In this document: one piece after another, positions 19,769-28,520 of the stretch | Layout: each line of letters starts with the position of its first letter | Position numbering within the stretch: the first letter of the stretch is position 1 | Source: an uncultured Prevotellaceae bacterium | Lineage (GTDB): Bacteria > Bacteroidota > Bacteroidia > Bacteroidales > Bacteroidaceae | Reading direction: 5' to 3' | Length of the DNA stretch: 64,000 bases | Assembly (NCBI GenBank): GCA_947304115.1 | Contig: CAMZAE010000007.1 | Location: forward strand, 1 to 64,000 | Position numbers and translations under genes: made by a program | The notes under the pieces: model-generated | Told to the model about the DNA's origin: nothing | Database searches by the model: none | What the model saw: only the letters and a program-made list of their open reading frames with translations

Positions 19769-20649
19769 CTTCTCTCCGTAATAAAGCGCTGGTAGGCAGC
19801 GTTGGCTATCTGGCCCCATCGCGCCGGTGTCCAAGTCTTCGGACGCACCTTGCGACCAATCATAAACTCGGCAACCCTCATATAGTCGTCTGCAACAGGG
19901 CTGTTGCTGGCATACTCAAAGAGAGACATTTCGTAAGCGACTGATTCTGTGCAACGTACACTTTCACGAACACTCACGGGAAAGAGCGGAGCCTTCACTT
20001 CTTCGATGTTACTATAATACTCCTTGACTTCACGGCTGATGCTACGGTTCTTGTTCCAACGCACCAGGAGATAGCCCATTATCTTGACCGGACAGCGCAG
20101 TTGCGTGTGAACCTTGTCAATATAGTCAAGCAGACGCGGCAACCCTTGCAAACTATAAATGCCCGCCTCGGTCGGAACAATGACAAAGTCGCTGGCTACC
20201 AGGGCGTTAGTGTTCATCAGCGTCTCGCCTCCAGGGGCACAGTCGATGAAGATATAATCGTACATGTCGCGTATCCTGCAACCGCTCTCAGGATCAACAA
20301 GGTCAAGGAAATCTGCCAAACGTCGCTCGCGATTATACATCAGTTGCAGTTCCGCATTGATATTACTCATGCTGTGGCTGCCTGGCACATAATCCAGACC
20401 GTCGTAGCGCGTATAAATCGGCAGGGGAAGAGACTCGCCGGGCTGTGCATCGTGGAGCCACTCGTAGATGGTGCTATCTGCCTCAAGATGAACGGTTTTA
20501 TCGACAGTGTCAGTCAGATTGCACTGCGGATCCGTGTCTACGAGCAGCACCTTCTTTCCGAGCAACCAGAGGGCAAAGCCCAAATTGACGCAGGATGTTG
20601 TCTTGGCGCAACCACCCTTGTCATGTAAAAGAGAAATAACTTGTGACAT
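19762..20649 (-). CDS. parA: ParA/Soj-family partition ATPase
   Basis: Deviant Walker A HDKGGCAKTTS, DTDPQCNLT, YIFIDCAPGGETL. Confidence 0.92.
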   Translation of the reverse strand: MSQVISLLHDKGGCAKTTSCVNLGFALWLLGKKVLLVDTDPQCNLTDTVDKTVHLEADSTIYEWLHDAQPGESLPLPIYTRYDGLDYVPGSHSMSNINAELQLMYNRERRLADFLDLVDPESGCRIRDMYDYIFIDCAPGGETLMNTNALVASDFVIVPTEAGIYSLQGLPRLLDYIDKVHTQLRCPVKIMGYLLVRWNKNRSISREVKEYYSNIEEVKAPLFPVSVRESVRCTESVAYEMSLFEYASNSPVADDYMRVAEFMIGRKVRPKTWTPARWGQIANAAYQRFITERSM

Positions 20650-20714
20650 ATAAATAAACCACTTTGTAATAAAATCTGATGCAAAGATAATGCATTTGAA
20701 AGAAAACCGCAAGA

Positions 20715-20950
20715 AAATACCCAAATACTTTCACATATTTACATATTTTTATATTATAAGATATACAACTATCTGTATATTTTCCAGCAATTAAGCACAT
20801 TTTTGAGCAAAACACACCTGAATACTCGTATATTTTACACTATTCAAATATACAGATATTATATAGTATATCTATATGTGCGTATTTGAACACTTGCACA
20901 CTTGAATGCTTATATATTTTAATACCCACATATACAAATATCTACATATT
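20715..20950. repeat. AT-rich intergenic with two more candidate partition-site copies (20715-20745, 20921-20950)
   Basis: AAATACCCAAATACTTTCACATATTTACATA and AATACCCACATATACAAATATCTACATATT. Confidence 0.45.
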
Positions 20951-20990
20951 GGAATGTACAACTACTTTGCATGTATGGAAGCGGCAAATA

Positions 20991-21366
20991 GTTCTTAAAG
21001 TCCGCACCAATGAATATGTGTTCGCAAAGTCCGCACCAAAAAGGAGGAAGTTTGCACAAAGTGTTCCGGTTATTAGCACCTAATGTTCCCGAAGTTCGCA
21101 CAAAACATAATAGGGCAGGTTGGAAATCAACGTGTTAGCCTACACCTATAATTAATATAAGACAATCAAAATTATAAATAGATGAATTTTCTACAGGATA
21201 TCGTTTATCACTTTTTCCTTTTATATAGATTATACTGTTTAGTAAGTGGCTATTTATCAATCAAATGCCTCCGATTAGGTGCGGACTTTTGGAAGATTTT
21301 GTGCGATAAAAGGGAAGTTCTTGTGAGCAGAAGATGAAGATTTGGTGCGGACTTTGAGAACTTTTC
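20991..21366. repeat. Right iteron cluster
   Basis: Copies at 20991-21008 (-), 21021-21037 (-), 21084-21101 (-, degenerate), 21278-21300 (+), 21344-21365 (+); degenerate forms near 21571 and 21667. Confidence 0.85.
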
Positions 21367-21713
21367 GCATTTTTTCCCTTCCAGGGGTTAACAAAGGCAG
21401 GCAGACACTGTATATATATAATAGAAGGGTAGGGGAGTCTAAAATGGAAGAGTGGGGTAGGGGAGTTGTGATGAACCTGGTCCTCAAAAACAGAAGAAGG
21501 CGGTTAACGCCCGTTGAACAACACGGTGAAACTGCCAGGAGCATACAGGTATTCATATAGGGGAGAATTAGGTGCGTAGTCTCGAAAAACAGAAGTGCAT
21601 ATTTTCTGGAAAAACGAGGTGAGAAAACACATATATAATAATGTGCGAGACATAATAACAAACAAAGTGCGAGAGTTTGGAACATTTTCTTATTAAAAAA
21701 TTTGTATATAAAG

Positions 21714-23207
21714 ATGGAATGGTTTAATTTTGCAGCAGAAAACGAAGAATTAGACGAAATGGCAAAGAAAAAAGGGCCGGCCATAGTCAGCACTACCAAC
21801 GAGCTGGTGCAGACATTTTCGGGCAACCGTGATTTGGATTTTATCCTCAATCCGATAAGTTATACGCAGATACGTGGCAACTTTTCATTGGTGCAGACCA
21901 ACCTGATGATTGCTATCATTGCGCAGTTGCAGGACCGCATCCGCGAGCAGCTCAGCATGGGCGAGAGCACATTCCTCTTCAAGCCGGAGGACCTGGCTGG
22001 CAACCTGCTCAACTTCGAGATTCCTCTGAAGGAGCTGGGCATCAGCCCGAAGAAGTACGACGAACTGGAGGCGGCCTGCGATGCCCTGTTGCATGTGGAT
22101 ATGTCCTACAAGCGCTATGACGAGTATGAACGTCAGACGTATATCGTGAAGCAGAACGTCTTTCACAAGATTGAGTTTCCGAAGGCGGACATCAATGCTG
22201 CAGGCGAGAAGGTGGCCTACAAGGGTGGGGTGCGAAGGAAGGGCGTCATCAAGATCTCGATGGTCGATGAGAGCGCACGCGAGATCCTGAACCTTCGCAA
22301 GGGCTATACGCGCCACCTGAAAGGTATCACCCAGCTTTGCCGCAGCCCGCGCACGCCGCGACTCTATATCTATCTGAGTGCCTGGCGCACGCGCGGCGAG
22401 TGCACCGTGAACTACATCGACCTGAAGGAGTTCTTCGGCGTCCTCACTTTCAGCAAGGACCGCAAGCGCATCACGGAGAACAGGTACGTCAAGTACGGTG
22501 CCTTTCACCGCGACGTGCTCGACCCCGTGCTCAAGGAGATGAAGAAACTCTCCGACGAGGGCAAGGTGGAGTTCTGCTTTGAGTACGAACCTGTCTATCC
22601 TCGCGGTGTCACTCGTGGCGACCCGGACAGCATCCATTTCACCCTCATCGAGGGCAAGATGGGGCAGGCGCAGCAGCACGAGAACTACTTAGGCAAGATG
22701 CGGGCCAAGCTCATCACCCGCTATTCACTTCAGCCGATGGAATGGTCGAAATTGGAGGACCTTATCTACGACGACCTCGACCTCAAGGAGGAATTGGCTC
22801 GCATCGACAAGCTCATCGAGGAGAAGCAGCCCGACAACGTCCATGCCTACGTCACCGAGGTGCTTTATCGTTGGCTTTTGGAGCATCAGAAACCCAGGCA
22901 GCCCGAGTTCGCGGAGGCCGTGGAAGTGAAAGAAGAAGAGTCCGACCGCCCGTTTGTTCAGCCCGTCTATCTGCAGAAATGGGAACTCTGGATGGAGAAG
23001 GCCCGCGAGCGTCTTGGCGAGGAGTTCTACAACAAGTACATGACTTGTGCCAGCCTCTGGTCGGTGCGCGACAAGAACGTCTTTGTCTCCGTGCCCAACA
23101 AGTTCGTCTCCGAGCAGTGGGAAGAGCATCTCAGCGAAATCATCAGCTACTTCTACAGTGCCTTCGGTGCCGACAAGAAGCTGACATACATCTTCCAGGA
23201 AGTGTGA
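21714..23207 (+). CDS. RepB-type (Rep_3 superfamily) replication initiator with a DnaA domain I-like C-terminus
   Basis: TNELVQTFSGNRDLDFILNPISYTQIRGNFSLVQTNLMIAII N-terminus; C-terminal LWMEKARERLGEEFYNKYMTCASLWSVRDKNVFVSVPNKFVSEQWEEHLSEIISYFYSAFGADKKLTYIF; adjacent iterons and parA. Confidence 0.85.
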   Translation: MEWFNFAAENEELDEMAKKKGPAIVSTTNELVQTFSGNRDLDFILNPISYTQIRGNFSLVQTNLMIAIIAQLQDRIREQLSMGESTFLFKPEDLAGNLLNFEIPLKELGISPKKYDELEAACDALLHVDMSYKRYDEYERQTYIVKQNVFHKIEFPKADINAAGEKVAYKGGVRRKGVIKISMVDESAREILNLRKGYTRHLKGITQLCRSPRTPRLYIYLSAWRTRGECTVNYIDLKEFFGVLTFSKDRKRITENRYVKYGAFHRDVLDPVLKEMKKLSDEGKVEFCFEYEPVYPRGVTRGDPDSIHFTLIEGKMGQAQQHENYLGKMRAKLITRYSLQPMEWSKLEDLIYDDLDLKEELARIDKLIEEKQPDNVHAYVTEVLYRWLLEHQKPRQPEFAEAVEVKEEESDRPFVQPVYLQKWELWMEKARERLGEEFYNKYMTCASLWSVRDKNVFVSVPNKFVSEQWEEHLSEIISYFYSAFGADKKLTYIFQEV

Positions 23208-23272
23208 TTTTTCTGGAAAAAGAAAACGGAGGGCAATCAGTTTGTCCTCCGTTTCTTATATATATGGTATGA

Positions 23273-23851
23273 TCAGAATCCGTCGGGGCCACCGAAGCCA
23301 CCGCCGCGAGGACCGCCGAAGCCTCTGCGGGCACCCTCTTCAAAGTTGTTGCGCCTCTGATTGCCGTCGTTGTTCATACGTTGGTCCTGTCCGCGCTGGC
23401 CTTGTCCGCGCTGGGGGGTGAGCACTTTCAGGATTTGTTGCGGCGTAAGCACTTCAGAGAACTTCTCGGCAAATTTCTTCTGAGTGTCCAGCCGCTTCTG
23501 CATAGTGGCGATTTGCTGTTCCTGGCGGTTGAAGTTCTCCTTGATTTTTGCTGTTGCCTCTTCTTCGCTCAGCTCTTTCTTCTCTTCGTTGAGATTGGCT
23601 TGCTGGCGTTGTCCTTGCGGTTGGTTTGTGGCGAACATCTCTTTCTGATAGTCAGAATAGATGCTCACGAAGGTCTTCTTGGCATCATCCTTCAGGTTGA
23701 AGTCCTTGGCCAGGCGCTCTGCCGACTTCTCGATGCGCTCGGCAATAGCTTTTGTGCGTTCTTCACTTCGTTCTGCATTCGTGCGCTCCTGGGCGCAAAC
23801 GGCAGTGCTGCCTACAAGAGCCAGGACTGCTGCGATAACTGTCTTTCTCAT
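23273..23851 (-). CDS. Secreted DUF4890-like / LTxxQ-type protein
   Basis: Signal peptide, long charged helices, Gly/Arg-rich tail RRGFGGPRGGGFGGPDGF. Confidence 0.55.
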   Translation of the reverse strand: MRKTVIAAVLALVGSTAVCAQERTNAERSEERTKAIAERIEKSAERLAKDFNLKDDAKKTFVSIYSDYQKEMFATNQPQGQRQQANLNEEKKELSEEEATAKIKENFNRQEQQIATMQKRLDTQKKFAEKFSEVLTPQQILKVLTPQRGQGQRGQDQRMNNDGNQRRNNFEEGARRGFGGPRGGGFGGPDGF

Positions 23852-23955
23852 TTCTTTTACGTTTTAGGGGTTTGTGTTATTGTTTTATCTGTTACACCCC
23901 TTTGACCTGTCGGGCCAACGGAAAGTTTAACGAGGCAGAGCGTCACTAACTTTTT

Positions 23956-24339
23956 TTAACTTTCTTTCGCCTCTGCCACCACCTCTATTTCCACCAGTGC
24001 GCCCTTGGGCAAGCTCTTGACGGCAACAGCGGAACGGGCAGGGAAAGGCTCTGCGAAGAACTCGGCATAGACGCTGTTCATGTCGGCAAAGTCTCCCATG
24101 TCGGCCATGAACACAGTCGTTTTCACCACGTCGCCCATCGTAAGGCCGGCCTCCTCCAGGATGGCTTTCACATTGCAGAGAGATTGGCGCGTCTGTTCCT
24201 TGATGCCGCCGTCGGCAAAAGCGCCTGTGGCAGGATCAATAGGAATCTGCCCGGAGGTATAGACGAGATTACCGACTCTAATGGCCTGGCTGTAAGGTCC
24301 GATGGCAGCAGGTGCCTTCTTCGTGCTAATCACTTTCAT
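23956..24339 (-). CDS. ridA: RidA family reactive intermediate/imine deaminase
   Basis: KAPAAIGPYSQAI, VYTSGQIPIDP, PARSAVAVKSLPKGALVEIE. Confidence 0.95.
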   Translation of the reverse strand: MKVISTKKAPAAIGPYSQAIRVGNLVYTSGQIPIDPATGAFADGGIKEQTRQSLCNVKAILEEAGLTMGDVVKTTVFMADMGDFADMNSVYAEFFAEPFPARSAVAVKSLPKGALVEIEVVAEAKES

Positions 24340-24365
24340 ATTCCCTATATTTATATTTAAGCTTT

Positions 24366-25121
24366 TTACCTGACTGTAATGTGGAAGCAGCCTTGCTTGA
24401 CTTCGTATTTGATGTAGCAGCGTCCCTGCTCACGGATGTCGCGCAGCACTTCGCTCAGCACCCATTTGAGCGTGTCGTTCTGCACCGCCCGACGCTCTGG
24501 CTCTCCTGGCGGGGAGACGGTGGAGTAGCGGTTGTAGCAGATGTCGAAAGTGGTGCCGAACCGGTGGCAGCTCTGTTCGGAAGCGTTGCCGTTACGTTGC
24601 CGCAGACGGGCCACATCCTCTTCTGTCCTCAGTACGCTCGACACAATGATGCGATGCAAGGGGATACCTTTTATATATAGGCTGTCGAGATAGCTGCGGC
24701 CGATAGTCGAAAGCAGATTGGCGGCACGCGGCACGAGGTAGGGGATGCTGTGCGTCATGCCCTTATCGATACAGTAGAGCGGGTTGGCACCCACATAGAC
24801 GAGTTCCTTCCTGCGGTGCTCCGCCTCTTTCCTGTTGCGGACGGGAGGCACGCCCCAGCGTCTGGCAGCCACAATCTGCACGTCCTGCACGTCGGGGAAG
24901 CACGCGGCATACGACGGCACGCTGCGCACGGGATGCCACTTGACGCGGCCTTCCGAAGTTCCCCCGTGCATCTCCCTTGACTCTGTTTCGGAAACCTCTG
25001 TGGCAGGCTCTTCTTCTCCATTGGGCTGTGCCATTTCGGGGAAAGCCAATCTCACCAATCCCAGCACGGCCACAACGCCTCCGCAAACGCCCAGGAAAAT
25101 CTTTTTCTTTAGTCTTCTCAT
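24366..25121 (-). CDS. DUF5715 family protein
   Basis: N-terminal TM; HSIPYLVPRAANLL...ISSVLRTEEDVARLRQRNGNASEQSCHRFGTTFDICYNRY. Confidence 0.7.
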   Translation of the reverse strand: MRRLKKKIFLGVCGGVVAVLGLVRLAFPEMAQPNGEEEPATEVSETESREMHGGTSEGRVKWHPVRSVPSYAACFPDVQDVQIVAARRWGVPPVRNRKEAEHRRKELVYVGANPLYCIDKGMTHSIPYLVPRAANLLSTIGRSYLDSLYIKGIPLHRIIVSSVLRTEEDVARLRQRNGNASEQSCHRFGTTFDICYNRYSTVSPPGEPERRAVQNDTLKWVLSEVLRDIREQGRCYIKYEVKQGCFHITVR

Positions 25122-25238
25122 AGGTTTTAGCAGCACAAAAGTACAACAAAAAAGCCAAAAGAGAAAAGCGTAAAGCGAAAAATAACAAGAAACATAAAAT
25201 ATCTTCATCCTCTAATCCCTAATCTCTAATCTTTTTCA

Positions 25239-25246
25239 TACTTTTG
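25239..25246 (+). promoter_or_regulatory. -7 box TACTTTTG
   Basis: TAnnTTTG immediately upstream of the structured leader. Confidence 0.6.
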
Positions 25247-25249
25247 CAA

Positions 25250-25584
25250 CAAGTATCGCCGGATACGTCATAAAACGACACATGCTTGGCATGATTTCCA
25301 TTCCCTGAGCGCAGGGCGGCGATATGACCTTATGGAAAACAATAACAGCATTAGCTGATTATTCGGTACATCTTGAAACCTGAGAAATTTCTAAGATAGT
25401 GTAACTGATGGTCACTAATGTCTGCACCGTTAGGTGTGGACATGACTTATCTGGTTACACGGGCAATTCTCAGGGCCTCAAGATGTAGATAAGACGGTTC
25501 ACGCCTTTTCTATGTCCTGAAGCCTCATTTGTTTTGCCTGTCAAATCCCGATAAGTCAGCGGTGCATTAAGCGAATACGCGCTA
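25250..25584 (+). ncRNA. Candidate structured leader RNA upstream of the EcoRI-family methylase
   Basis: Nested stems 25253-25260/25318-25325, 25281-25293, 25303-25316, 25368-25376/25478-25486, 25379-25386/25467-25474, 25399-25405/25454-25460, 25419-25428/25433-25442. Confidence 0.6.
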
Positions 25585-26709
25585 ATGGCTAAAGAGAATC
25601 TAAGTGCCGCAAAGTCGGCAAAGAAGGATGAGTTCTACACGCAGATGAGTGACATTGAGCGGGAGTTGCAGCACTACTGGCCGCACTTCCGCGATAAAGT
25701 CGTACTCTGCAATTGCGACGACCCCTACGAAAGCAACTTCTTCAAGTACTTTGCACTCCGCTTCAATCAGCTTGGCTTGAAGAAGCTGATATGTACTTGT
25801 TTCGATGGCTCACCTGTTCAGGGAAACGAACTTCTGCTTGACTTCGGTGACTTTACGGACGGCCCAAAGAAGATTGCCTACAAAGTCGAGATAACGGAAG
25901 TAAGGGACTTGAACGGCGACGGAGCCGTTGATTTGACAGATGTTCAGTATCTGCTGAAGAACGACAAGAATGCGATTGCCCTGCTGAAGCAACATGGTGA
26001 CTTCCGCAGCGCCGAGTGTATAGAGCTACTAAAGCAAGCAGATATTGTTGTGACCAATCCGCCTTTCTCGCTTTTTAGGGAATATTTAGGGCAGCTGATG
26101 CAGTACGAGAAGAAATTTTTGATTGTAGGTCATCAGAATGCAATTACATATAAAGAAGTATTTCCCTTGATTAAGGCTAATATGGTTTGGCTTGGATATG
26201 GTTTTAAGGGTGGAGCAGCACATTTCTTCTCTCCCTATGAAGACATCGCGACAGCTAACGACCATAAGAAAGATATGATACGTGTCTCAGGTGTTAACTG
26301 GTTTACCAATTTAGAAATACCTAAAAGAAACGAAGAGATGGATTTAGTTAATAGGTATTCTCCAGAAGAATACCCAACTTACGACAATTACGATGCAATT
26401 AATATCGACAAAACAGCTGAAATTCCTTGCGATTATGAAGGTGCGATGGGGGTACCTATTACATTCCTTGATAAGTATTGCCCTGAACAGTTCGAAATAA
26501 TTACATTAGGAATAGGAGAAGGAAACTTTACTCCCACGAAGAAATATCAGAAATTCCGCAATCCTCAGACATTAGAGCCTATCTCTGATAAACGTGACTT
26601 TTTGCTATATGTAAGAAAAACAAATGGGAAATATTTGACTTCTGAAGGGTATAGGGTAGACAAAGTATATGCAAGAATTATTATCCGCAACAAACACCCT
26701 AAAATATAA
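25585..26709 (+). CDS. EcoRI-family adenine-specific DNA methyltransferase
   Basis: SAKKDEFYTQMSDIERELQHYWPHF...NCDDPYESNFFKYFALRF; TNPPFSLFREY catalytic motif. Confidence 0.9.
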   Translation: MAKENLSAAKSAKKDEFYTQMSDIERELQHYWPHFRDKVVLCNCDDPYESNFFKYFALRFNQLGLKKLICTCFDGSPVQGNELLLDFGDFTDGPKKIAYKVEITEVRDLNGDGAVDLTDVQYLLKNDKNAIALLKQHGDFRSAECIELLKQADIVVTNPPFSLFREYLGQLMQYEKKFLIVGHQNAITYKEVFPLIKANMVWLGYGFKGGAAHFFSPYEDIATANDHKKDMIRVSGVNWFTNLEIPKRNEEMDLVNRYSPEEYPTYDNYDAINIDKTAEIPCDYEGAMGVPITFLDKYCPEQFEIITLGIGEGNFTPTKKYQKFRNPQTLEPISDKRDFLLYVRKTNGKYLTSEGYRVDKVYARIIIRNKHPKI

Positions 26710-26713
26710 CGCT

Positions 26714-27838
26714 ATGATGACAATTAAGCGAATAAAAGTAACCGTTGGTGAGATAACTAACGGCTACATTAATAACGACGAGCAAGGCGTGCGCGGCTAT
26801 GGCGGCTTGCTTGACATTCGTCCGCCCTACCAGCGCGAGTTCATCTATAACGACAAGGAACAGCAAGCCGTCATTACGACTGTGCTGGCAGGCTATCCAT
26901 TGAACGTGATGTATTGGGTGAAGCGCTCGGAAGATGCCGAATGCCCTTACGAAGTGATGGACGGTCAGCAGCGAACCCTTTCGCTCTGCGAATATGTGGC
27001 AGGCAAGTTCTCCTACGACTTCAAGAACTTCTTCAATCAGCCCGCAGACATCCAAAAGAAGATTCTCGATTATGAGCTTGACATCTACGTCTGCGAAGGA
27101 ACACCATCAGAGAAGCTTGGTTGGTTCCAGACAATCAACCTCGCGGGCAAGCCCCTCAACGACCAGGAGATAAACAACGCCATCTTTGCAGGACATTTCG
27201 TGACGGATGCCAAGAAACATTTTTCTAAATCGAACTGCGGAGCTTATCGTTTGGGCAAAGACCTCGTGAACGGCACGCCCATCCGTCAGGACTTCCTCAA
27301 GAAGGCACTTGAATGGATGGCCGACCACGAAACGAGAGGCGGACACAGGCAGACGCTTGTCGGCTATATGGGCGACCATCAGCGCGACCCCAACGCCAAC
27401 AACCTCTGGACTTACTTCCAGAATGTGCTCAACTGGGCAATAACGAACTTCGACATGAAGAAGTTCAAAAAGATTATGAAGGGCTTGGATTGGGCTTGGC
27501 TTTATGACAAGTATGGAAGCGAGACGCTCGACACCGTCGCCCTTGCCCAACGCATCTCGGCTTTGATGCGCGACAGCGAGATACAGAAGCAGTCGGGCAT
27601 CATTCCCTTTGTGCTGACAGGCGACGAGCGGCACCTTGACCTTCGTGCCTTCCCAGAAGACATCAAGCTTGCCGCTTGGGAAAGACAGAATCACATCTGT
27701 CCCCTTTGCGGCAGGGAGTTTGACTACGAATTCATGGAAGGCGACCATATCACCCCCTGGCGCGAGGGCGGACGTACCGTCATCGAGAACTGCCAGATGC
27801 TTTGCCGAGAATGTAATAGAAGGAAAGGAGCGAAGTAA
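26714..27838 (+). CDS. DUF262 (ParB-like nuclease fold) plus C-terminal HNH endonuclease
   Basis: PPYQREFIY, VMDGQQRTLSL, HICPLCGREFDYEFMEGDHITPWREGGRTVIENCQMLCRECNRRKG. Confidence 0.92.
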   Translation: MMTIKRIKVTVGEITNGYINNDEQGVRGYGGLLDIRPPYQREFIYNDKEQQAVITTVLAGYPLNVMYWVKRSEDAECPYEVMDGQQRTLSLCEYVAGKFSYDFKNFFNQPADIQKKILDYELDIYVCEGTPSEKLGWFQTINLAGKPLNDQEINNAIFAGHFVTDAKKHFSKSNCGAYRLGKDLVNGTPIRQDFLKKALEWMADHETRGGHRQTLVGYMGDHQRDPNANNLWTYFQNVLNWAITNFDMKKFKKIMKGLDWAWLYDKYGSETLDTVALAQRISALMRDSEIQKQSGIIPFVLTGDERHLDLRAFPEDIKLAAWERQNHICPLCGREFDYEFMEGDHITPWREGGRTVIENCQMLCRECNRRKGAK

Positions 27839-27840
27839 AT

Positions 27841-28155
27841 ATGGAGAGAATCCCTAAAACCAACAAAGAGTGCTATGCTCTGCTTGACAAAATGTTGAGC
27901 GAAGAGGATAAGCAAGTCATTATTGAAAAAGGGATAGAAGAGCTTCACTTTACTCTTGGCCTGTGGATTCGGAATAATTGGCTATACCCTCAAAGCCAAG
28001 AAGAAACAGAGGAACTACTGAAGAGCTTTAGTAAGGAGCCTCAGTTCTATCATCCAGACGACTGTTCTTCAATCATCTTGAATGCTTATCGGAAACACTT
28101 GAAGCGCAAAACACAAAGATGCAGGGCTAAGGTCTGTCCTGCATCTTTAGTTTAA
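27841..28155 (+). CDS. DUF6794-like small protein
   Basis: ELHFTLGLWIRNNWLYP core; starts 2 bp after the HNH gene stop. Confidence 0.55.
   Translation: MERIPKTNKECYALLDKMLSEEDKQVIIEKGIEELHFTLGLWIRNNWLYPQSQEETEELLKSFSKEPQFYHPDDCSSIILNAYRKHLKRKTQRCRAKVCPASLV
28115..28148 (+). terminator. Rho-independent-like hairpin overlapping the 3' end of the DUF6794-like ORF
   Basis: AAAGATGCAGG/CCTGCATCTTT 11-bp perfect inverted repeat. Confidence 0.65.
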
Positions 28156-28165
28156 CGAACCCCAA

Positions 28166-28513
28166 TCATATTGGCTCAACATCCTCAAGCTCTTCGACAA
28201 GTTCAATCAATGGCTTGCCGTCAATGGTAAACTGTTCTATAGCGGTATTACCGTCAGGGAAACGCTGATATTCCTCTGTGTAATGTTCATCGCAATATGC
28301 CACATGTTCTGAATTGGAGAGGAAGTGATACGGTTTCCCCTTATAAGTGAAATAAAGGTCGTATTTCAGAACCGCGAAATCGTAGAAAATAGTTTCCTCT
28401 ACCGAGTTCTTATAGCCATGATATAAGCTTCCATTTACTTCATAGTTAGGTGGATACTTGGAATTGTACCAATAGCCAGCTAAGTCTTTTTTTACATAGT
28501 CTTTGTGTGCCAT
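28166..28513 (-). CDS. Small acidic protein, candidate immunity/antitoxin
   Basis: 115 aa, acidic C-terminus VELEDVEPI, immediately downstream of a toxin-like ORF. Confidence 0.4.
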   Translation of the reverse strand: MAHKDYVKKDLAGYWYNSKYPPNYEVNGSLYHGYKNSVEETIFYDFAVLKYDLYFTYKGKPYHFLSNSEHVAYCDEHYTEEYQRFPDGNTAIEQFTIDGKPLIELVEELEDVEPI

Positions 28514-28520
28514 ATTATTC

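Noticed and set aside
20621-20815. 64-aa ORF upstream of parA
   Set aside because: Very AT-rich, overlaps the parA start and candidate partition sites; no evidence of coding.
21275-21850. 191-aa minus-strand ORF across the right iteron cluster
   Set aside because: Low-complexity composition, overlaps iterons and the rep start, no domain signature.
25250-25584. Retron, RNase P RNA, tmRNA or SRP RNA
   Set aside because: No reverse transcriptase nearby and none of the conserved signature sequences of those RNAs is present; kept as an unassigned structured RNA.
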